Of a stretch of DNA of 33,910 bases, positions 1-8,331 are shown one piece after another. The notes under the pieces are model-generated. The model had not been told where the DNA came from, searched no databases, and saw only the letters and a list, made by a program, of their open reading frames with translations. Positions within the stretch are counted from its first letter, which is position 1; every line of letters begins with the position of its first letter. The position numbers and the translations under genes are program-made. Source of the stretch: Anaerolineae bacterium (lineage in GTDB: Bacteria > Chloroflexota > Anaerolineae > JAAYZQ01); NCBI GenBank assembly GCA_016926595.1, contig JAFGOG010000062.1, forward strand, positions 1 through 33,910, read 5' to 3'.

Positions 1-2908
1 CCAGGGCGTGGCCCAGGTTGTTCAAAGCGTACCCCTGGTTCGAGCGATGGCCGATCTCCTGCGCGATGCGCAGCATCTCTACCGCATACCCCCGTGCAGC
101 CTCGTCGTCGCCCAGAGTATGCGCCACCAGGCTGAGGTTTGCCAGGGCGATGGTCTCGCCCTGCCGCTCGCCGATGGCCCGGCAGATCTGCAGGCGGCGC
201 CCGTAGTAGCCCCTGGCCGCGGCATAGTCGCCCTGCGAACGGGCAACCTCGCCCAGGTTATTGAGGGTAGCGGCCTCACCCCGCCGGTCACCTATCTCGC
301 GGCTGATCGGCAGCGACAGCTCAAAGTAGGCCTGGCCCCGGCCATAGTCGCCGAGGTAATAGCAGACGTTGCCAAGAGCACGCAGGCTGTCCGCTTCCAA
401 CTGCCTTGACCGCGTCGCCTGGGACAGCGCCAGCGCCTGCTCGAGCCGAGATCGGCACCCGTGGAAATCCCCCAGACGCCACAGGCTCAGCCCCCACTGC
501 AGATAGCTGCCTGCTCCAAGGCTCGCATCCCCGGCCGCCCCGGCCTGCTCGACGGCCCTTTGGACTGCGGCGATGGCGGCCGGATAGTCGCTGATTGCCT
601 GGGCATAGTTTGCCTGGCGCAGAGCCACCTCTCCCCACCGCCCAGCCGCCCGCGGTCCACCATCGTCCAACCGCTCGGCCAATTCCGCCAACGCCGCCAG
701 ATCCCGGCCTTGCGCCTCGCGCTCCCCCAGCAGATCGTAAACCTGCTCCCGGGCCAGCAGCAGGTCAAAGCGCTCCACCTGCTCCGCGCCGGCTTTGTCC
801 GGTGAGGCGAGGTCCATAGCCCGGCTCAAATGGGCGATCGCCTCTGTGTTGGCAAATCGCGCCGCCGCATGCTGGCCGGCCAGCCTGGCATAGTGCCGCT
901 CGCGCCGCTTGTCGCCGACGATCGCCCAGTGACCGGCCAACGCCGCCGCCTGGTCAGAGTCGCCTGGATAGACCTGCTCGATCGCTGCGGCCACACGACG
1001 GTGCGCATCGACCCGCTGCGCATCGTCCAAGGTGTTCAACAGCCCGTCGCGCAGCTTGTCGTGCGCAAAGCGCCACCGGCCATCTCGGAACTCGAGCACG
1101 GCGGCGTTGGCGCACATGGTCAGCCAATCGCTCAGCTTGAGCTGGCCGTCCAACTTGGACATGAGCTTCAGGTCGATCTCGCGTCCGGCCGCCGCAGCCA
1201 GGTGCAGCAGCGATCGCGCTTCGGTCGGCACCCGCTCCAGGCGCCTGCGGACAATGGTCTCGATCCCACGGGGAAAGATCCGGGCTGGGAGGGGCGCCCG
1301 GCCAACATCGCTGAGACGGCCGGCTTCTTGGGCCAGGGCGCGCACCACCTCAACCAGGAAAAACGCATTGCCCTCGGTCTCACGCCGCAACAAGGCCAGC
1401 ACTTCAGCTTGCCGCCCCACCTCGCCCAACATCGAGCCGCTTAGCTCGGTGATTTCGCGCTCAGACAGCCGCTCCAGCTCGATCACCCGCATGCCCGGCA
1501 GTTGATCCGGCAGCTCGGGCGTTTCGTCGTCCCGATAGCTACCGACGATCAGCAACGGCAGGCTGGCGATCAGCGGAAGAAGCTGTCTAAGCACGTCAAG
1601 ACTCTCACTGGCCCAATGTAGATCCTCGAGGATCAACAGAGTGGGCACTCTGTGCCTGAGAAAGGCGCCTACGATCGTGGTCAGCAAGCGCTGCTGGCCG
1701 GCCTGCCCCCCCAATTCGAGCACGCCAGGCACATCGCACCCCAGCAAAGCGTCGATGTCGGGCACGACCGGTTTGAGGATGCCCGCCTCTTGAACGCTGA
1801 AATCGACCGTCAGAGCCAGCCGCCGCAGCGGCTCCCGCCACAGTTGGTAGGTCAGGCCGCCGCCGACGACGCCTTGACCGCGGAGCGCCAGGGCTCCCCG
1901 GACCAGGGCGCGCGTGCGCAGCTCGTCCAGCAGGCGCGATTTGCCCACGCCGCTCTCGCCGCCGACGAGCCACGCCGATCCCTGCCCGCCCAGCGTCTCG
2001 TCCAGGGCCGCGGTCAATTTGGCCAGCTCTGCCTGGCGGCCTACGAACTTGGCAGCCTGCAAAAAGCTCTCGCGGATGGCGGCGCTCTCGCGGGGAAGCA
2101 CCCGTCCAACCGCCTGGCCAAAAGCGGCGATGCACGCCTCGGCGTCGGGATAGCGCGACAGGGGGTCTTTGGCCAGGAGGCGGCCAACGACCTCGGCCAG
2201 GGCGCGGTCAACCCCCAGCGCTGCCAGATCAGGGCTGGCGTTGAGCGTCCCGTCGATGAACCGGCTGATGTTGGTCAGATCGAAGGGATGGCGGCCGGCG
2301 AACAGCTCATAGGCGATCATCCCCACCGCATACAGATCGGCGGCTTCGCCTGCCGGCTTGCCCACCAGAACCTCGGGCGCCAGGTAGGCAAAAGTGCCGA
2401 CAGTGCCTCTGGCCTCGTCGCGCGGCACCGACAGGCCAAAATCGGTCACCCGAGCAACTCCATCGACGACCAGCACATTGCTCGGCTTGAGGTCACGGTG
2501 CAGGACGCCCTGCCGGTGCAGATAGACCAGCACCTCGAGGACCTGGATCAGCAGCTCTACCTGCTCAGCAACCGGCTTGTCCGCCCCAGCCTGGAGGATC
2601 GTCTGAGCGTCGTGGAGATACTCCATGGTAAAGTAGGGCTGGCGCTGCGCGTCAAAGCCGTAATCCAGAACGCCGATGATGTGCGGGTGGTGCAGGGAGG
2701 CAAGCGTCTGGAACTCGTTGGCCAGCGTCAGGCGCAGCCCATCCTCGGCGGCGTCGTCGAACCACTCCAGCGGGGCGATAACCCGCTTGAGGGCCACCAT
2801 CTGCCCGGTCAGCCGGTCGGTGGCGCGATAAACCGCACCCTGACTGCCGGTGCCCAGTTGATCGTGCAGGATATACCGCCCGCCTATCAGGTTGTCACCT
2901 GGCCCCAT
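1..2908 (-). CDS. Ser/Thr protein kinase-NTPase-TPR signalling protein (3' end cut by window)
   Basis: Reads from ATG at 2908 without a stop to the window edge (969 codons seen). Residues 10-270 are a Hanks-type kinase: glycine loop GTGSQG (19-24), ATP lysine K41 in VALKRV, catalytic loop HRDLKPSN (137-144), DFG at 156-158 and APE at 177-179, so an active enzyme is expected. Residues about 290-660 form a STAND/AAA-like ATPase with Walker A GGESGVGKS (316-324) and a hydrophobic strand ending in LILEDLHW as Walker B. From about 670 onward there are TPR-like repeats containing ALNNLG and ATLNNLGEVA. This is the architecture of large cytosolic signalling kinases common in Chloroflexota and actinobacteria: kinase output, NTPase switch, TPR protein binding. 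A near-consensus promoter lies 54 bases upstream. The substrate is unknown and the C-terminus is outside the window. Confidence 0.93.
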   Translation of the reverse strand, partial: MGPGDNLIGGRYILHDQLGTGSQGAVYRATDRLTGQMVALKRVIAPLEWFDDAAEDGLRLTLANEFQTLASLHHPHIIGVLDYGFDAQRQPYFTMEYLHDAQTILQAGADKPVAEQVELLIQVLEVLVYLHRQGVLHRDLKPSNVLVVDGVARVTDFGLSVPRDEARGTVGTFAYLAPEVLVGKPAGEAADLYAVGMIAYELFAGRHPFDLTNISRFIDGTLNASPDLAALGVDRALAEVVGRLLAKDPLSRYPDAEACIAAFGQAVGRVLPRESAAIRESFLQAAKFVGRQAELAKLTAALDETLGGQGSAWLVGGESGVGKSRLLDELRTRALVRGALALRGQGVVGGGLTYQLWREPLRRLALTVDFSVQEAGILKPVVPDIDALLGCDVPGVLELGGQAGQQRLLTTIVGAFLRHRVPTLLILEDLHWASESLDVLRQLLPLIASLPLLIVGSYRDDETPELPDQLPGMRVIELERLSEREITELSGSMLGEVGRQAEVLALLRRETEGNAFFLVEVVRALAQEAGRLSDVGRAPLPARIFPRGIETIVRRRLERVPTEARSLLHLAAAAGREIDLKLMSKLDGQLKLSDWLTMCANAAVLEFRDGRWRFAHDKLRDGLLNTLDDAQRVDAHRRVAAAIEQVYPGDSDQAAALAGHWAIVGDKRRERHYARLAGQHAAARFANTEAIAHLSRAMDLASPDKAGAEQVERFDLLLAREQVYDLLGEREAQGRDLAALAELAERLDDGGPRAAGRWGEVALRQANYAQAISDYPAAIAAVQRAVEQAGAAGDASLGAGSYLQWGLSLWRLGDFHGCRSRLEQALALSQATRSRQLEADSLRALGNVCYYLGDYGRGQAYFELSLPISREIGDRRGEAATLNNLGEVARSQGDYAAARGYYGRRLQICRAIGERQGETIALANLSLVAHTLGDDEAARGYAVEMLRIAQEIGHRSNQGYALNNLGHAL

Positions 2909-2961
2909 AGGATTAAACCAGAAACCCTTTCAGTGGTACAATATCCTTACAACGCCAGACC

Positions 2962-2990
2962 ATTATAAGCTCCGGTAGCTGATAAGTCAA
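2962..2990 (-). promoter_or_regulatory. Sigma-70 type promoter for the kinase gene
   Basis: On the minus strand, TTGACT (2990-2985) and TATAAT (2967-2962) are separated by exactly 17 bases. This is a near-perfect housekeeping promoter. Transcription would start near 2955, giving a leader of about 46 nt before the ATG at 2908. Confidence 0.8.
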
Positions 2991-3010
2991 GCGTGAAACA
3001 ACAGATCTCT

Positions 3011-3066
3011 CCCTCACGCCGTTTCCCCAGGGGGGAACCGTGAAGAGGGAAGGGGGGTGGGATGAG
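3011..3066. repeat. Imperfect GC-rich inverted repeat with G-rich tail
   Basis: CCCTCACGCCGTTTCCCC (3011-3028) is an imperfect inverse of the G-rich segment at 3031-3049. It is followed by a purine tract ending in GGGATGAGG. The tail resembles the G-rich repeat inside the methylase gene at 12304-12327, and tracts of this type are scattered through many Chloroflexota genomes. It lies about 20 bases upstream of the kinase -35 box. Confidence 0.45.
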
Positions 3067-3151
3067 GATTGCCGGGATGTTGGCGCCGATTGTGCTGCTG
3101 CTGGCTGTGTTGCCAGGAGGGAGCCAGGTGTGGAGCACGGGGGTGGGCGCG

Positions 3152-3181
3152 AAAAAACCTGACGGGTCTGGCCCGCCAGGT
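3152..3181 (-). terminator. Rho-independent terminator of the M23 peptidase gene
   Basis: Read on the minus strand, ACCTGGCGGG (3181-3172), loop CCAGA and CCCGTCAGGT (3166-3157) make a 10-bp stem with one mismatch, followed by six T residues (3157-3152). It starts 18 bases past the peptidase stop codon. Confidence 0.8.
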
Positions 3182-3198
3182 CTTCTGACTAGCCGGCG

Positions 3199-4938
3199 TT
3201 AACGGCGCGGCCTGTAAACAGGAAGACGGGCGGGCGGCCGAGCGGCGAGCTCGCCGTGGCTGGCATTCTTGGATACGGCAGGCAAGTAGACGCTATGGAC
3301 GTGCACAGAGAGGGCAAAGGTACCCAGCCGCGAGACAGGGGCGCTGGCGATGCGGCTGCCGGGGTCCCAGGTAGTGGGCACCTCCTGCCAGCAAGCAGTC
3401 TCGGGGTTCCACCAGTAGAGGGCCGGCACGGTGGAGCCAAAGATGTCAAACCGCTGCAGCCGGCCGGCCGGCATGCGGACATCGATCACAGCTTCGTCCA
3501 GCAGCGTCAAAACAGGCGCACCGCCGGCCGTGTAAGCGGCCACAGACAGAGTGTGCAGGCTCCTGTTTCCAGGGATGACAGCTCGGGGAAGCCCTTCGGC
3601 CAGCTCGACGCGGAGCGTCTCGGAATAGGCTGTGGCGGGAACGGTCACCCGAGCCAAAGCAGAGGTAGAGTAAGCAACCGCCGGCGCCGAAGCGCTGGTC
3701 TTGACCTCCGCCGCCAGGGGATGAACCCACAAATAGCGGCTGGTCGCCTTCCAGGGGTCTTTGTGGCCATACCAAGGGGTATCGGGCTCGGGGCTCCAGC
3801 CATAGGGATCGACGGCCACGTGAGAGGGATTATAGACCGCGAAATGCAGGTGCGGGCCGGTGGTGCAGCCGGTATTGCCGGCATAGCCGATCGGCTGCGC
3901 CGGATCACGGCTGACCGCGCTGCCTACCTCTATCCCCGGCGCAAAGGACGACAGGTGCCAATACTCGGTCGTATAGCCGTTGGCATGCTGCACCTTGATG
4001 ACGTTGGCCCGCTTCACCCGGCCGTCACTGCACACACTCGGGATCTCGCCGGCAAAGATCACAATCCCATCGGCCGCGGCCAGCACAGCCCTCCCGGCGC
4101 CAAGCATATAGTCGGTGCCACTGTGCCCGTTATAAAAAACCTCAAAGCCTGCCTGGCCCTCGCCGCGCGCGCCGCCGTCGTAGCCGTTGAATTGAACAGC
4201 GTTGGTATCAGAGGGAGAACAGCCGCCGCTGCGCCCCGAGCAGGAGGTGGGGGATTGGTGATCAAAGTAGGCGCTGACCCCCCCGCCCTGGCCTGAGGCG
4301 CTCGACTCGACCGTAAAACTGGAGTACTTGTAGTCGTAAGGCAGGTCGAGAAAGGGGACGAGAGGGGCCCAGCCGCCCGCGGGCTTGGCCAGAGGAGCCG
4401 GTAAGGAAGTGGGCGACGGCGCAGCGGTTGTCGGGAACAGGAGGTTGAAGGACGAATCGCCCGGCCCGTTATGCACATGGACGGCGACCAGGTTGTCACC
4501 GGGCTGGAGGTAGACGCCGATGTCGATCGCGACATCCTCAGCCCCGCCCTCGCCCTGACAATCGCCGCCCCACTGGCCGACGAGCTGCCCATTCACATAC
4601 AGCCATGCGCCGTCGTCGGTGGAGAGGGTTATCTCGGTGTTGGTTGGCTCGGCGACATGGTAACGGAGGCGGTAGTAACGGTCCTGTCCGCTCGGGATCG
4701 CGCCGCTGTCCGGAAGCGCCACGACAGTCCAGGAAGAATCGTCAAACTCGGCCTCGTACCAGGAGCGGCCGTCGGCGTCGATGGATCCGGCGCAGTCCTC
4801 GCCTACCGGCGACGCCTTCCAGGTCTCGCCCACCGCCATAATCGGGTCATAGACGGCCCGATCGGCCTGGACTGCTGAAACCTGGCCCAGCAGCAGGCAA
4901 GACAGAAGAAAGACAACCACTACTTTTGACCTGAACAA
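3199..4938 (-). CDS. Secreted M23 (LytM-like) metallopeptidase with N-terminal beta-sandwich domain
   Basis: Predicted zinc endopeptidase acting outside the membrane, probably on peptidoglycan or another cell-surface polymer. TTG at 4938 is chosen as start because AGGAG lies about six bases upstream and the product then begins with a clean signal peptide (MFRSKVVVVFLLSCLLLG, cleavage near VSA or VQA). An in-frame ATG at 4986 would add 16 residues; numbers below use that numbering. Residues 60-190 look like a galactose-binding-type jelly roll (STDDGAWLYVNGQLVG). The M23 core carries the zinc motifs HSGTD (H288, D292), H344 in EYWHL and HLHF (H379, H381), so all expected ligand and catalytic histidines are present. 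About 150 C-terminal residues after the core are unrecognised. It is a single-gene unit with promoter 5020-5048 and terminator 3152-3181. Confidence 0.9.
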   Translation of the reverse strand: MFRSKVVVVFLLSCLLLGQVSAVQADRAVYDPIMAVGETWKASPVGEDCAGSIDADGRSWYEAEFDDSSWTVVALPDSGAIPSGQDRYYRLRYHVAEPTNTEITLSTDDGAWLYVNGQLVGQWGGDCQGEGGAEDVAIDIGVYLQPGDNLVAVHVHNGPGDSSFNLLFPTTAAPSPTSLPAPLAKPAGGWAPLVPFLDLPYDYKYSSFTVESSASGQGGGVSAYFDHQSPTSCSGRSGGCSPSDTNAVQFNGYDGGARGEGQAGFEVFYNGHSGTDYMLGAGRAVLAAADGIVIFAGEIPSVCSDGRVKRANVIKVQHANGYTTEYWHLSSFAPGIEVGSAVSRDPAQPIGYAGNTGCTTGPHLHFAVYNPSHVAVDPYGWSPEPDTPWYGHKDPWKATSRYLWVHPLAAEVKTSASAPAVAYSTSALARVTVPATAYSETLRVELAEGLPRAVIPGNRSLHTLSVAAYTAGGAPVLTLLDEAVIDVRMPAGRLQRFDIFGSTVPALYWWNPETACWQEVPTTWDPGSRIASAPVSRLGTFALSVHVHSVYLPAVSKNASHGELAARPPARLPVYRPRR

Positions 4939-5019
4939 AACCCGCTCCTCTTGAACCCTATGCAGCACCACGCGGAGCGCACCCAAGCAAACAAGACGGA
5001 CGCGAACGCCTCCGGTTGC

Positions 5020-5048
5020 ATTTTACCGCAAAAGGGGAAAAAAGGCAA
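5020..5048 (-). promoter_or_regulatory. Sigma-70 type promoter for the M23 peptidase gene
   Basis: Minus strand: TTGCCT (5048-5043), 17-base spacer, TAAAAT (5025-5020). The leader to the TTG start at 4938 would be about 75 nt. Confidence 0.7.
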
Positions 5049-5090
5049 GTAGGGCTACCGGCTGAGCATTCGACGCAAAGAGACAGTATT

Positions 5091-5103
5091 GAGACCAGGT
5101 CTC
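5091..5103. promoter_or_regulatory. Palindrome GAGACCAGGTCTC, possible operator
   Basis: A perfect 6+1+6 palindrome between the divergent promoters, 25 bases upstream of the plus-strand -35 box and 42 bases upstream of the minus-strand -35 box. The position suits a regulator of either or both units. No regulator gene is adjacent, so this is inference from symmetry and place only. Confidence 0.35.
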
Positions 5104-5128
5104 GGGTGTTCAGCAGATGCATCACCTC

Positions 5129-5157
5129 TTGCGTTTTCACAGAATTTCGATTATAAT
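5129..5157 (+). promoter_or_regulatory. Sigma-70 type promoter driving the defence island
   Basis: TTGCGT (5129-5134), 17-base spacer, perfect TATAAT (5152-5157). The start point would be near 5164, giving a leader of about 100 nt before the DUF499 gene. It is the only strong promoter I see upstream of the eleven main co-directional genes, apart from the internal one at 13413. Confidence 0.65.
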
Positions 5158-5198
5158 GCAGACCAGCCGATCGTGTGGAGTTGTATCTGACCTCCTGA

Positions 5199-5237
5199 AG
5201 GCGGCTTCCTGCGCCGTTTCCCTCTGAACAGCCGCCT
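5199..5237 (+). promoter_or_regulatory. Leader hairpin upstream of the DUF499 gene
   Basis: AGGCGGCT (5199-5206) and AGCCGCCT (5230-5237) are perfect complements around a 23-base loop in the predicted 5' leader, ending 28 bases before the start codon. It may modulate translation or RNA stability. No known riboswitch class is recognised. Confidence 0.35.
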
Positions 5238-5265
5238 CGCAGGAGCATGACAGAGAGGGACCTCG

Positions 5266-8200
5266 ATGAAGACGGTCTTGGACAGTTGCCAGCCCCGGCC
5301 AGAGGTGCTGGCCGGGGAGCTGCGCGAAGAGATCTTTGCCGCGCGGCTCAAAGACGTCATTGATGGCAAGGCCGACCGGGTGTACCAGGATCCGGCCGCC
5401 TTCTTTGACAACACCTACCCGACCGAAGGGCTCAAACTCCTGCTCGACGAAGCGCTCGGCCGGCTGACGGGCAAGAAACCGGCCAACAACGCCATCATCC
5501 GCCTGGAAACCTCCTTCGGCGGGGGCAAAACCCACAGCCTGATCGCCCTGTATCACGCAGCGAGCGGTTCTATTACGCCGGCGATGGCCCGCGGCGCCGT
5601 TGACCCGGCCCTGTTGCCGCGGCCGGGACAGATCCACGTGGCGGGCGTCGTCGGCTCTGACCTGGACCCTTCCACCGGCCTGCATCACCCCCAGGACGGC
5701 GTCCGCACTTTCACCCTGTGGGGCGAGCTGGCCTACCAGTTGGCCGGGCCGGCCGGCTATGCACTGGCCGAACAGAGCGAGCGGCTTCGCGCCGCCCCCG
5801 GCACCGGCCTGTTCGAGGAACTGGCCGGCAACCGGCCGACGCTGATCATGCTGGACGAGATCGCCCGCCACATGCGCGTCGCCCAGACGGTGCCCACCGC
5901 CACCGGCAAGTCGGACCTGGCCGAGCAGACGGTGGCCTTTCTGCTGTCGTTACTCGAGTTTGCCGCCGGCCGCGCCGACGTGGTGGTGGTGCTGACCCTG
6001 GCCGACGCCGGTGATGCCTTTGCTCAAGAGACAGCGCACCTGCGCCAACAGTTGGCCGAAGCCCGCCGCATCTCGGCCCGGCAGGAACGGGTGATCACAC
6101 CCACCGGCGAGACCGAGATCGCGGCCATTGTCCGCCACCGGCTGTTCAGCGCCATCGACGAGGCGGCAGCTCAGCAGGCCGCCCGCTTTTACACCGAGGC
6201 GTACCGCGCTTGGACCGGTCAGAACGTAGCTCTGTCCCAACGGGCTTTGCGGGCCGAGTATGCCCAGGAGATCGCCGGCGGCTACCCTTTCCACCCCGAG
6301 TTGCTGAACGCGCTCAACCTCAAGGTGGCGACCATCCCCAACTTTCAAAAGACGCGCGGGGCGCTGCGCCTGCTGGCCCTGGTGGTGCGCCGCCTGTGGC
6401 AGCAGCGCCCGGCCGACGCCTGGCTGATCTACCCCCACCACGTCGACTTGGCCATGTCGGACATTGTCGAGGAGCTGACCAGCCGGCTGGAACGCCCGGC
6501 TTTTAAGCAGGTGATCGAGGCCGACATCACCAGCCCCAAAGCCGGTTCGCCGGCCCACGCCCAGGAGCTGGACCAGCCGTGGCTGGCCGCCGGCAAGCCG
6601 CCCTACGCCCGCCGCGCCGCCACGGCCGTTTTCCTGCACAGCCTGACGCAGGGGATCGCCTCGGGAGTGGACCCGGCCGATCTGCTGCTGGCAGTGCTGG
6701 CCCCGGGCGACGATCCACTGCTGGTACACAAGGCCGCCGAGCGGCTGTACGACAAGGGCTGGTTCTTCGAGTGGGACGGCCACCGCTACCGGTTCAAGAC
6801 CGAGCCGTCGCTGAACAAGATCGTCACCGACGAAATGGTCATGGTGGGAAGGACCAAGGCGAAGGACGAGCTGGACGGCCGCATCCGCCAGGTGTGGAAG
6901 AGCGGCGTTTTCAAGATCGTTCCCTTTCCCCAGGAAGCCAGGGACGTGGACGACGACGCCGGCCTGCCCAAAGTGGCGATCCTGCACTATGACGCCGCAG
7001 AGGTGACGGCTGAGGATGCCGGCCCTCCGGAGCTGGCGCTCAAGATCGCCGATTATGCCGGCGCACTGGAAGGCTATCGCCGCTTCCGCAACAATGTCCT
7101 ATTCCTGGTGGCCGACGGCGAGCGGACAGAGGAAACGGTGCAGACGGCGCAGCGCTACCTGGCCATCGCCCGCATCACCGGCGACGCCCAGCGCATGGCC
7201 GAGTTTAACACCGAGCAGCGGGCCAAGCTGAAAAAGATGGGCGAGGCCGCCGAGCTGGATGTGCGGGTGGCCATCACCCGCACTTATCGCCACCTCTACT
7301 ACCCCAGCGCAGCCGCGCCGCAGCGCGACGGCAACCTGGCCCACGACCTGCTGCCGGCCCAGGATCAGGGCGAGGTGCAGAAGGACCAGTCGGCGGTGGT
7401 GCTGCGGGCCTTGAGCCTGCAGCAGAAGGTGCTGTCCGGGAATGACCCGGCCCTGGCCGCCGCCTATGTCAAGTCGAGGGCCTGGGACGCCAACCAGGCG
7501 ACCATGACCACCGACGACCTGCGCCAGGCCTTTGCCCGGCGGCTGGCGCTGCCGATCCTGCTGGACCTGAACCAGCTCAAAAAGACGGTCCTCAACGGCG
7601 TCAAGGGCCAGGTGTGGGTCTATTACGACGCCGCGGCGGGCGTGGCCTACGACCACGACTCGCCGCCGCCGGCGGTGCAGGTGACCGACGAGGCCCACCT
7701 CTACCTGCCCGAAGAGGCTGCCCGGCTGGGCCTGCCGATCAAGGGCAAAGAGAAACGGCCCCAACCGGACATCGATGCTGCCGAGCAAAGATGCCCGGTG
7801 TGCGGCCAGCCGGTCAGCCGGTGTATCTGCGGCGATCAGATCGAGACTGGGACCAGGCGCGAGCCGCTGCGCGGCGAGGGGGTGCCGCAGCAGGCCTTCC
7901 AGCAACTGCTGGACCACTGCCACGACCAGGGGGTGACCCACCTGGCGGAGCTGCGGGTGATGCTGCGCGGCGAGGGCAAGACCGGTGCGCGCAACATGCG
8001 CACGCTGGGGCTGGTGATCCCGCAACTGGGCAAGGGCGAGTTCCAGGTCGAGCAGGCGTACAACGCCGAGTTTGGCGCCGGGCAGTACCTGTCGAGCAAG
8101 GCGGCGCTGTCGTGGGAGATCTACCGCCGGCTCAAGCAGGTCACTGACGCACTGGCCGACGAGGCGGACAAGCTCGTGGTCACGACTACGCTGATCGCAC

Positions 8201-8331
8201 GTTTTCCCGAGGCATTGGAAGTGGAGGGAGACCGCTTCCGCACCGTTCACGAGGTGATGACCACCGTGGGCCTGGACAAGATCGAGGTCGCGGCCGAGCC
8301 CGGCAAAGATCCGGAAGGATCGGCCCCATGA
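5266..8331 (+). CDS. DUF499-family AAA+ ATPase (COG1483 type)
   Basis: 1021-residue predicted cytosolic ATPase. Walker A lies in LETSFGGGKTHS (G85-T89) and Walker B in LIMLDEIARH (D197, E198). Residues 1-450 match what I know of DUF499/COG1483 ATPases, which are habitually encoded beside DUF1156 DNA methylases, as here. A putative zinc knuckle CPVCGQPVSRCIC (843-855) sits in the C-terminal third. The start at 5266 follows AGAGAGG by about seven bases. The stop overlaps the next start as ATGA (8328-8331), indicating translational coupling. As first gene of the island it follows the promoter at 5129. The role in defence (motor, assembly or sensor) is not established; the ATPase call is secure, the function is inference from neighbours. 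Confidence 0.88.
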   Translation: MKTVLDSCQPRPEVLAGELREEIFAARLKDVIDGKADRVYQDPAAFFDNTYPTEGLKLLLDEALGRLTGKKPANNAIIRLETSFGGGKTHSLIALYHAASGSITPAMARGAVDPALLPRPGQIHVAGVVGSDLDPSTGLHHPQDGVRTFTLWGELAYQLAGPAGYALAEQSERLRAAPGTGLFEELAGNRPTLIMLDEIARHMRVAQTVPTATGKSDLAEQTVAFLLSLLEFAAGRADVVVVLTLADAGDAFAQETAHLRQQLAEARRISARQERVITPTGETEIAAIVRHRLFSAIDEAAAQQAARFYTEAYRAWTGQNVALSQRALRAEYAQEIAGGYPFHPELLNALNLKVATIPNFQKTRGALRLLALVVRRLWQQRPADAWLIYPHHVDLAMSDIVEELTSRLERPAFKQVIEADITSPKAGSPAHAQELDQPWLAAGKPPYARRAATAVFLHSLTQGIASGVDPADLLLAVLAPGDDPLLVHKAAERLYDKGWFFEWDGHRYRFKTEPSLNKIVTDEMVMVGRTKAKDELDGRIRQVWKSGVFKIVPFPQEARDVDDDAGLPKVAILHYDAAEVTAEDAGPPELALKIADYAGALEGYRRFRNNVLFLVADGERTEETVQTAQRYLAIARITGDAQRMAEFNTEQRAKLKKMGEAAELDVRVAITRTYRHLYYPSAAAPQRDGNLAHDLLPAQDQGEVQKDQSAVVLRALSLQQKVLSGNDPALAAAYVKSRAWDANQATMTTDDLRQAFARRLALPILLDLNQLKKTVLNGVKGQVWVYYDAAAGVAYDHDSPPPAVQVTDEAHLYLPEEAARLGLPIKGKEKRPQPDIDAAEQRCPVCGQPVSRCICGDQIETGTRREPLRGEGVPQQAFQQLLDHCHDQGVTHLAELRVMLRGEGKTGARNMRTLGLVIPQLGKGEFQVEQAYNAEFGAGQYLSSKAALSWEIYRRLKQVTDALADEADKLVVTTTLIARFPEALEVEGDRFRTVHEVMTTVGLDKIEVAAEPGKDPEGSAP

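Larger units (their letters stand above)
2909..3198. other. Intergenic region between kinase and M23 peptidase genes
   Basis: This 290-base stretch holds the kinase promoter, an imperfect GC-rich inverted repeat (3011-3049), a G-rich tract (3041-3066) and the terminator of the upstream peptidase gene. I see no convincing gene in it. A 46-codon plus-strand frame at 3062-3202 starts with a signal-peptide-like stretch but runs through the terminator. Confidence 0.6.
4939..5265. other. Divergent promoter region between M23 peptidase and defence island
   Basis: A 327-base non-coding region holding back-to-back promoters (minus 5020-5048, plus 5129-5157), a 13-base palindrome between them (5091-5103) and a leader hairpin (5199-5237). 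No further gene is seen. Confidence 0.7.

Noticed and set aside
1652..2968. 438-codon plus-strand open frame opposite the kinase gene
   Set aside because: It is antisense to a frame with complete kinase and Walker motifs; long antisense frames are expected at this GC content. The same applies to minus-strand frames at 7099-8250 and 12081-13412.
3062..3202. 46-codon plus-strand frame with a signal-peptide-like start
   Set aside because: It runs through the terminator hairpin of the opposite gene and its 3' part has no protein-like character; the G-rich upstream tract only mimics a ribosome-binding site.
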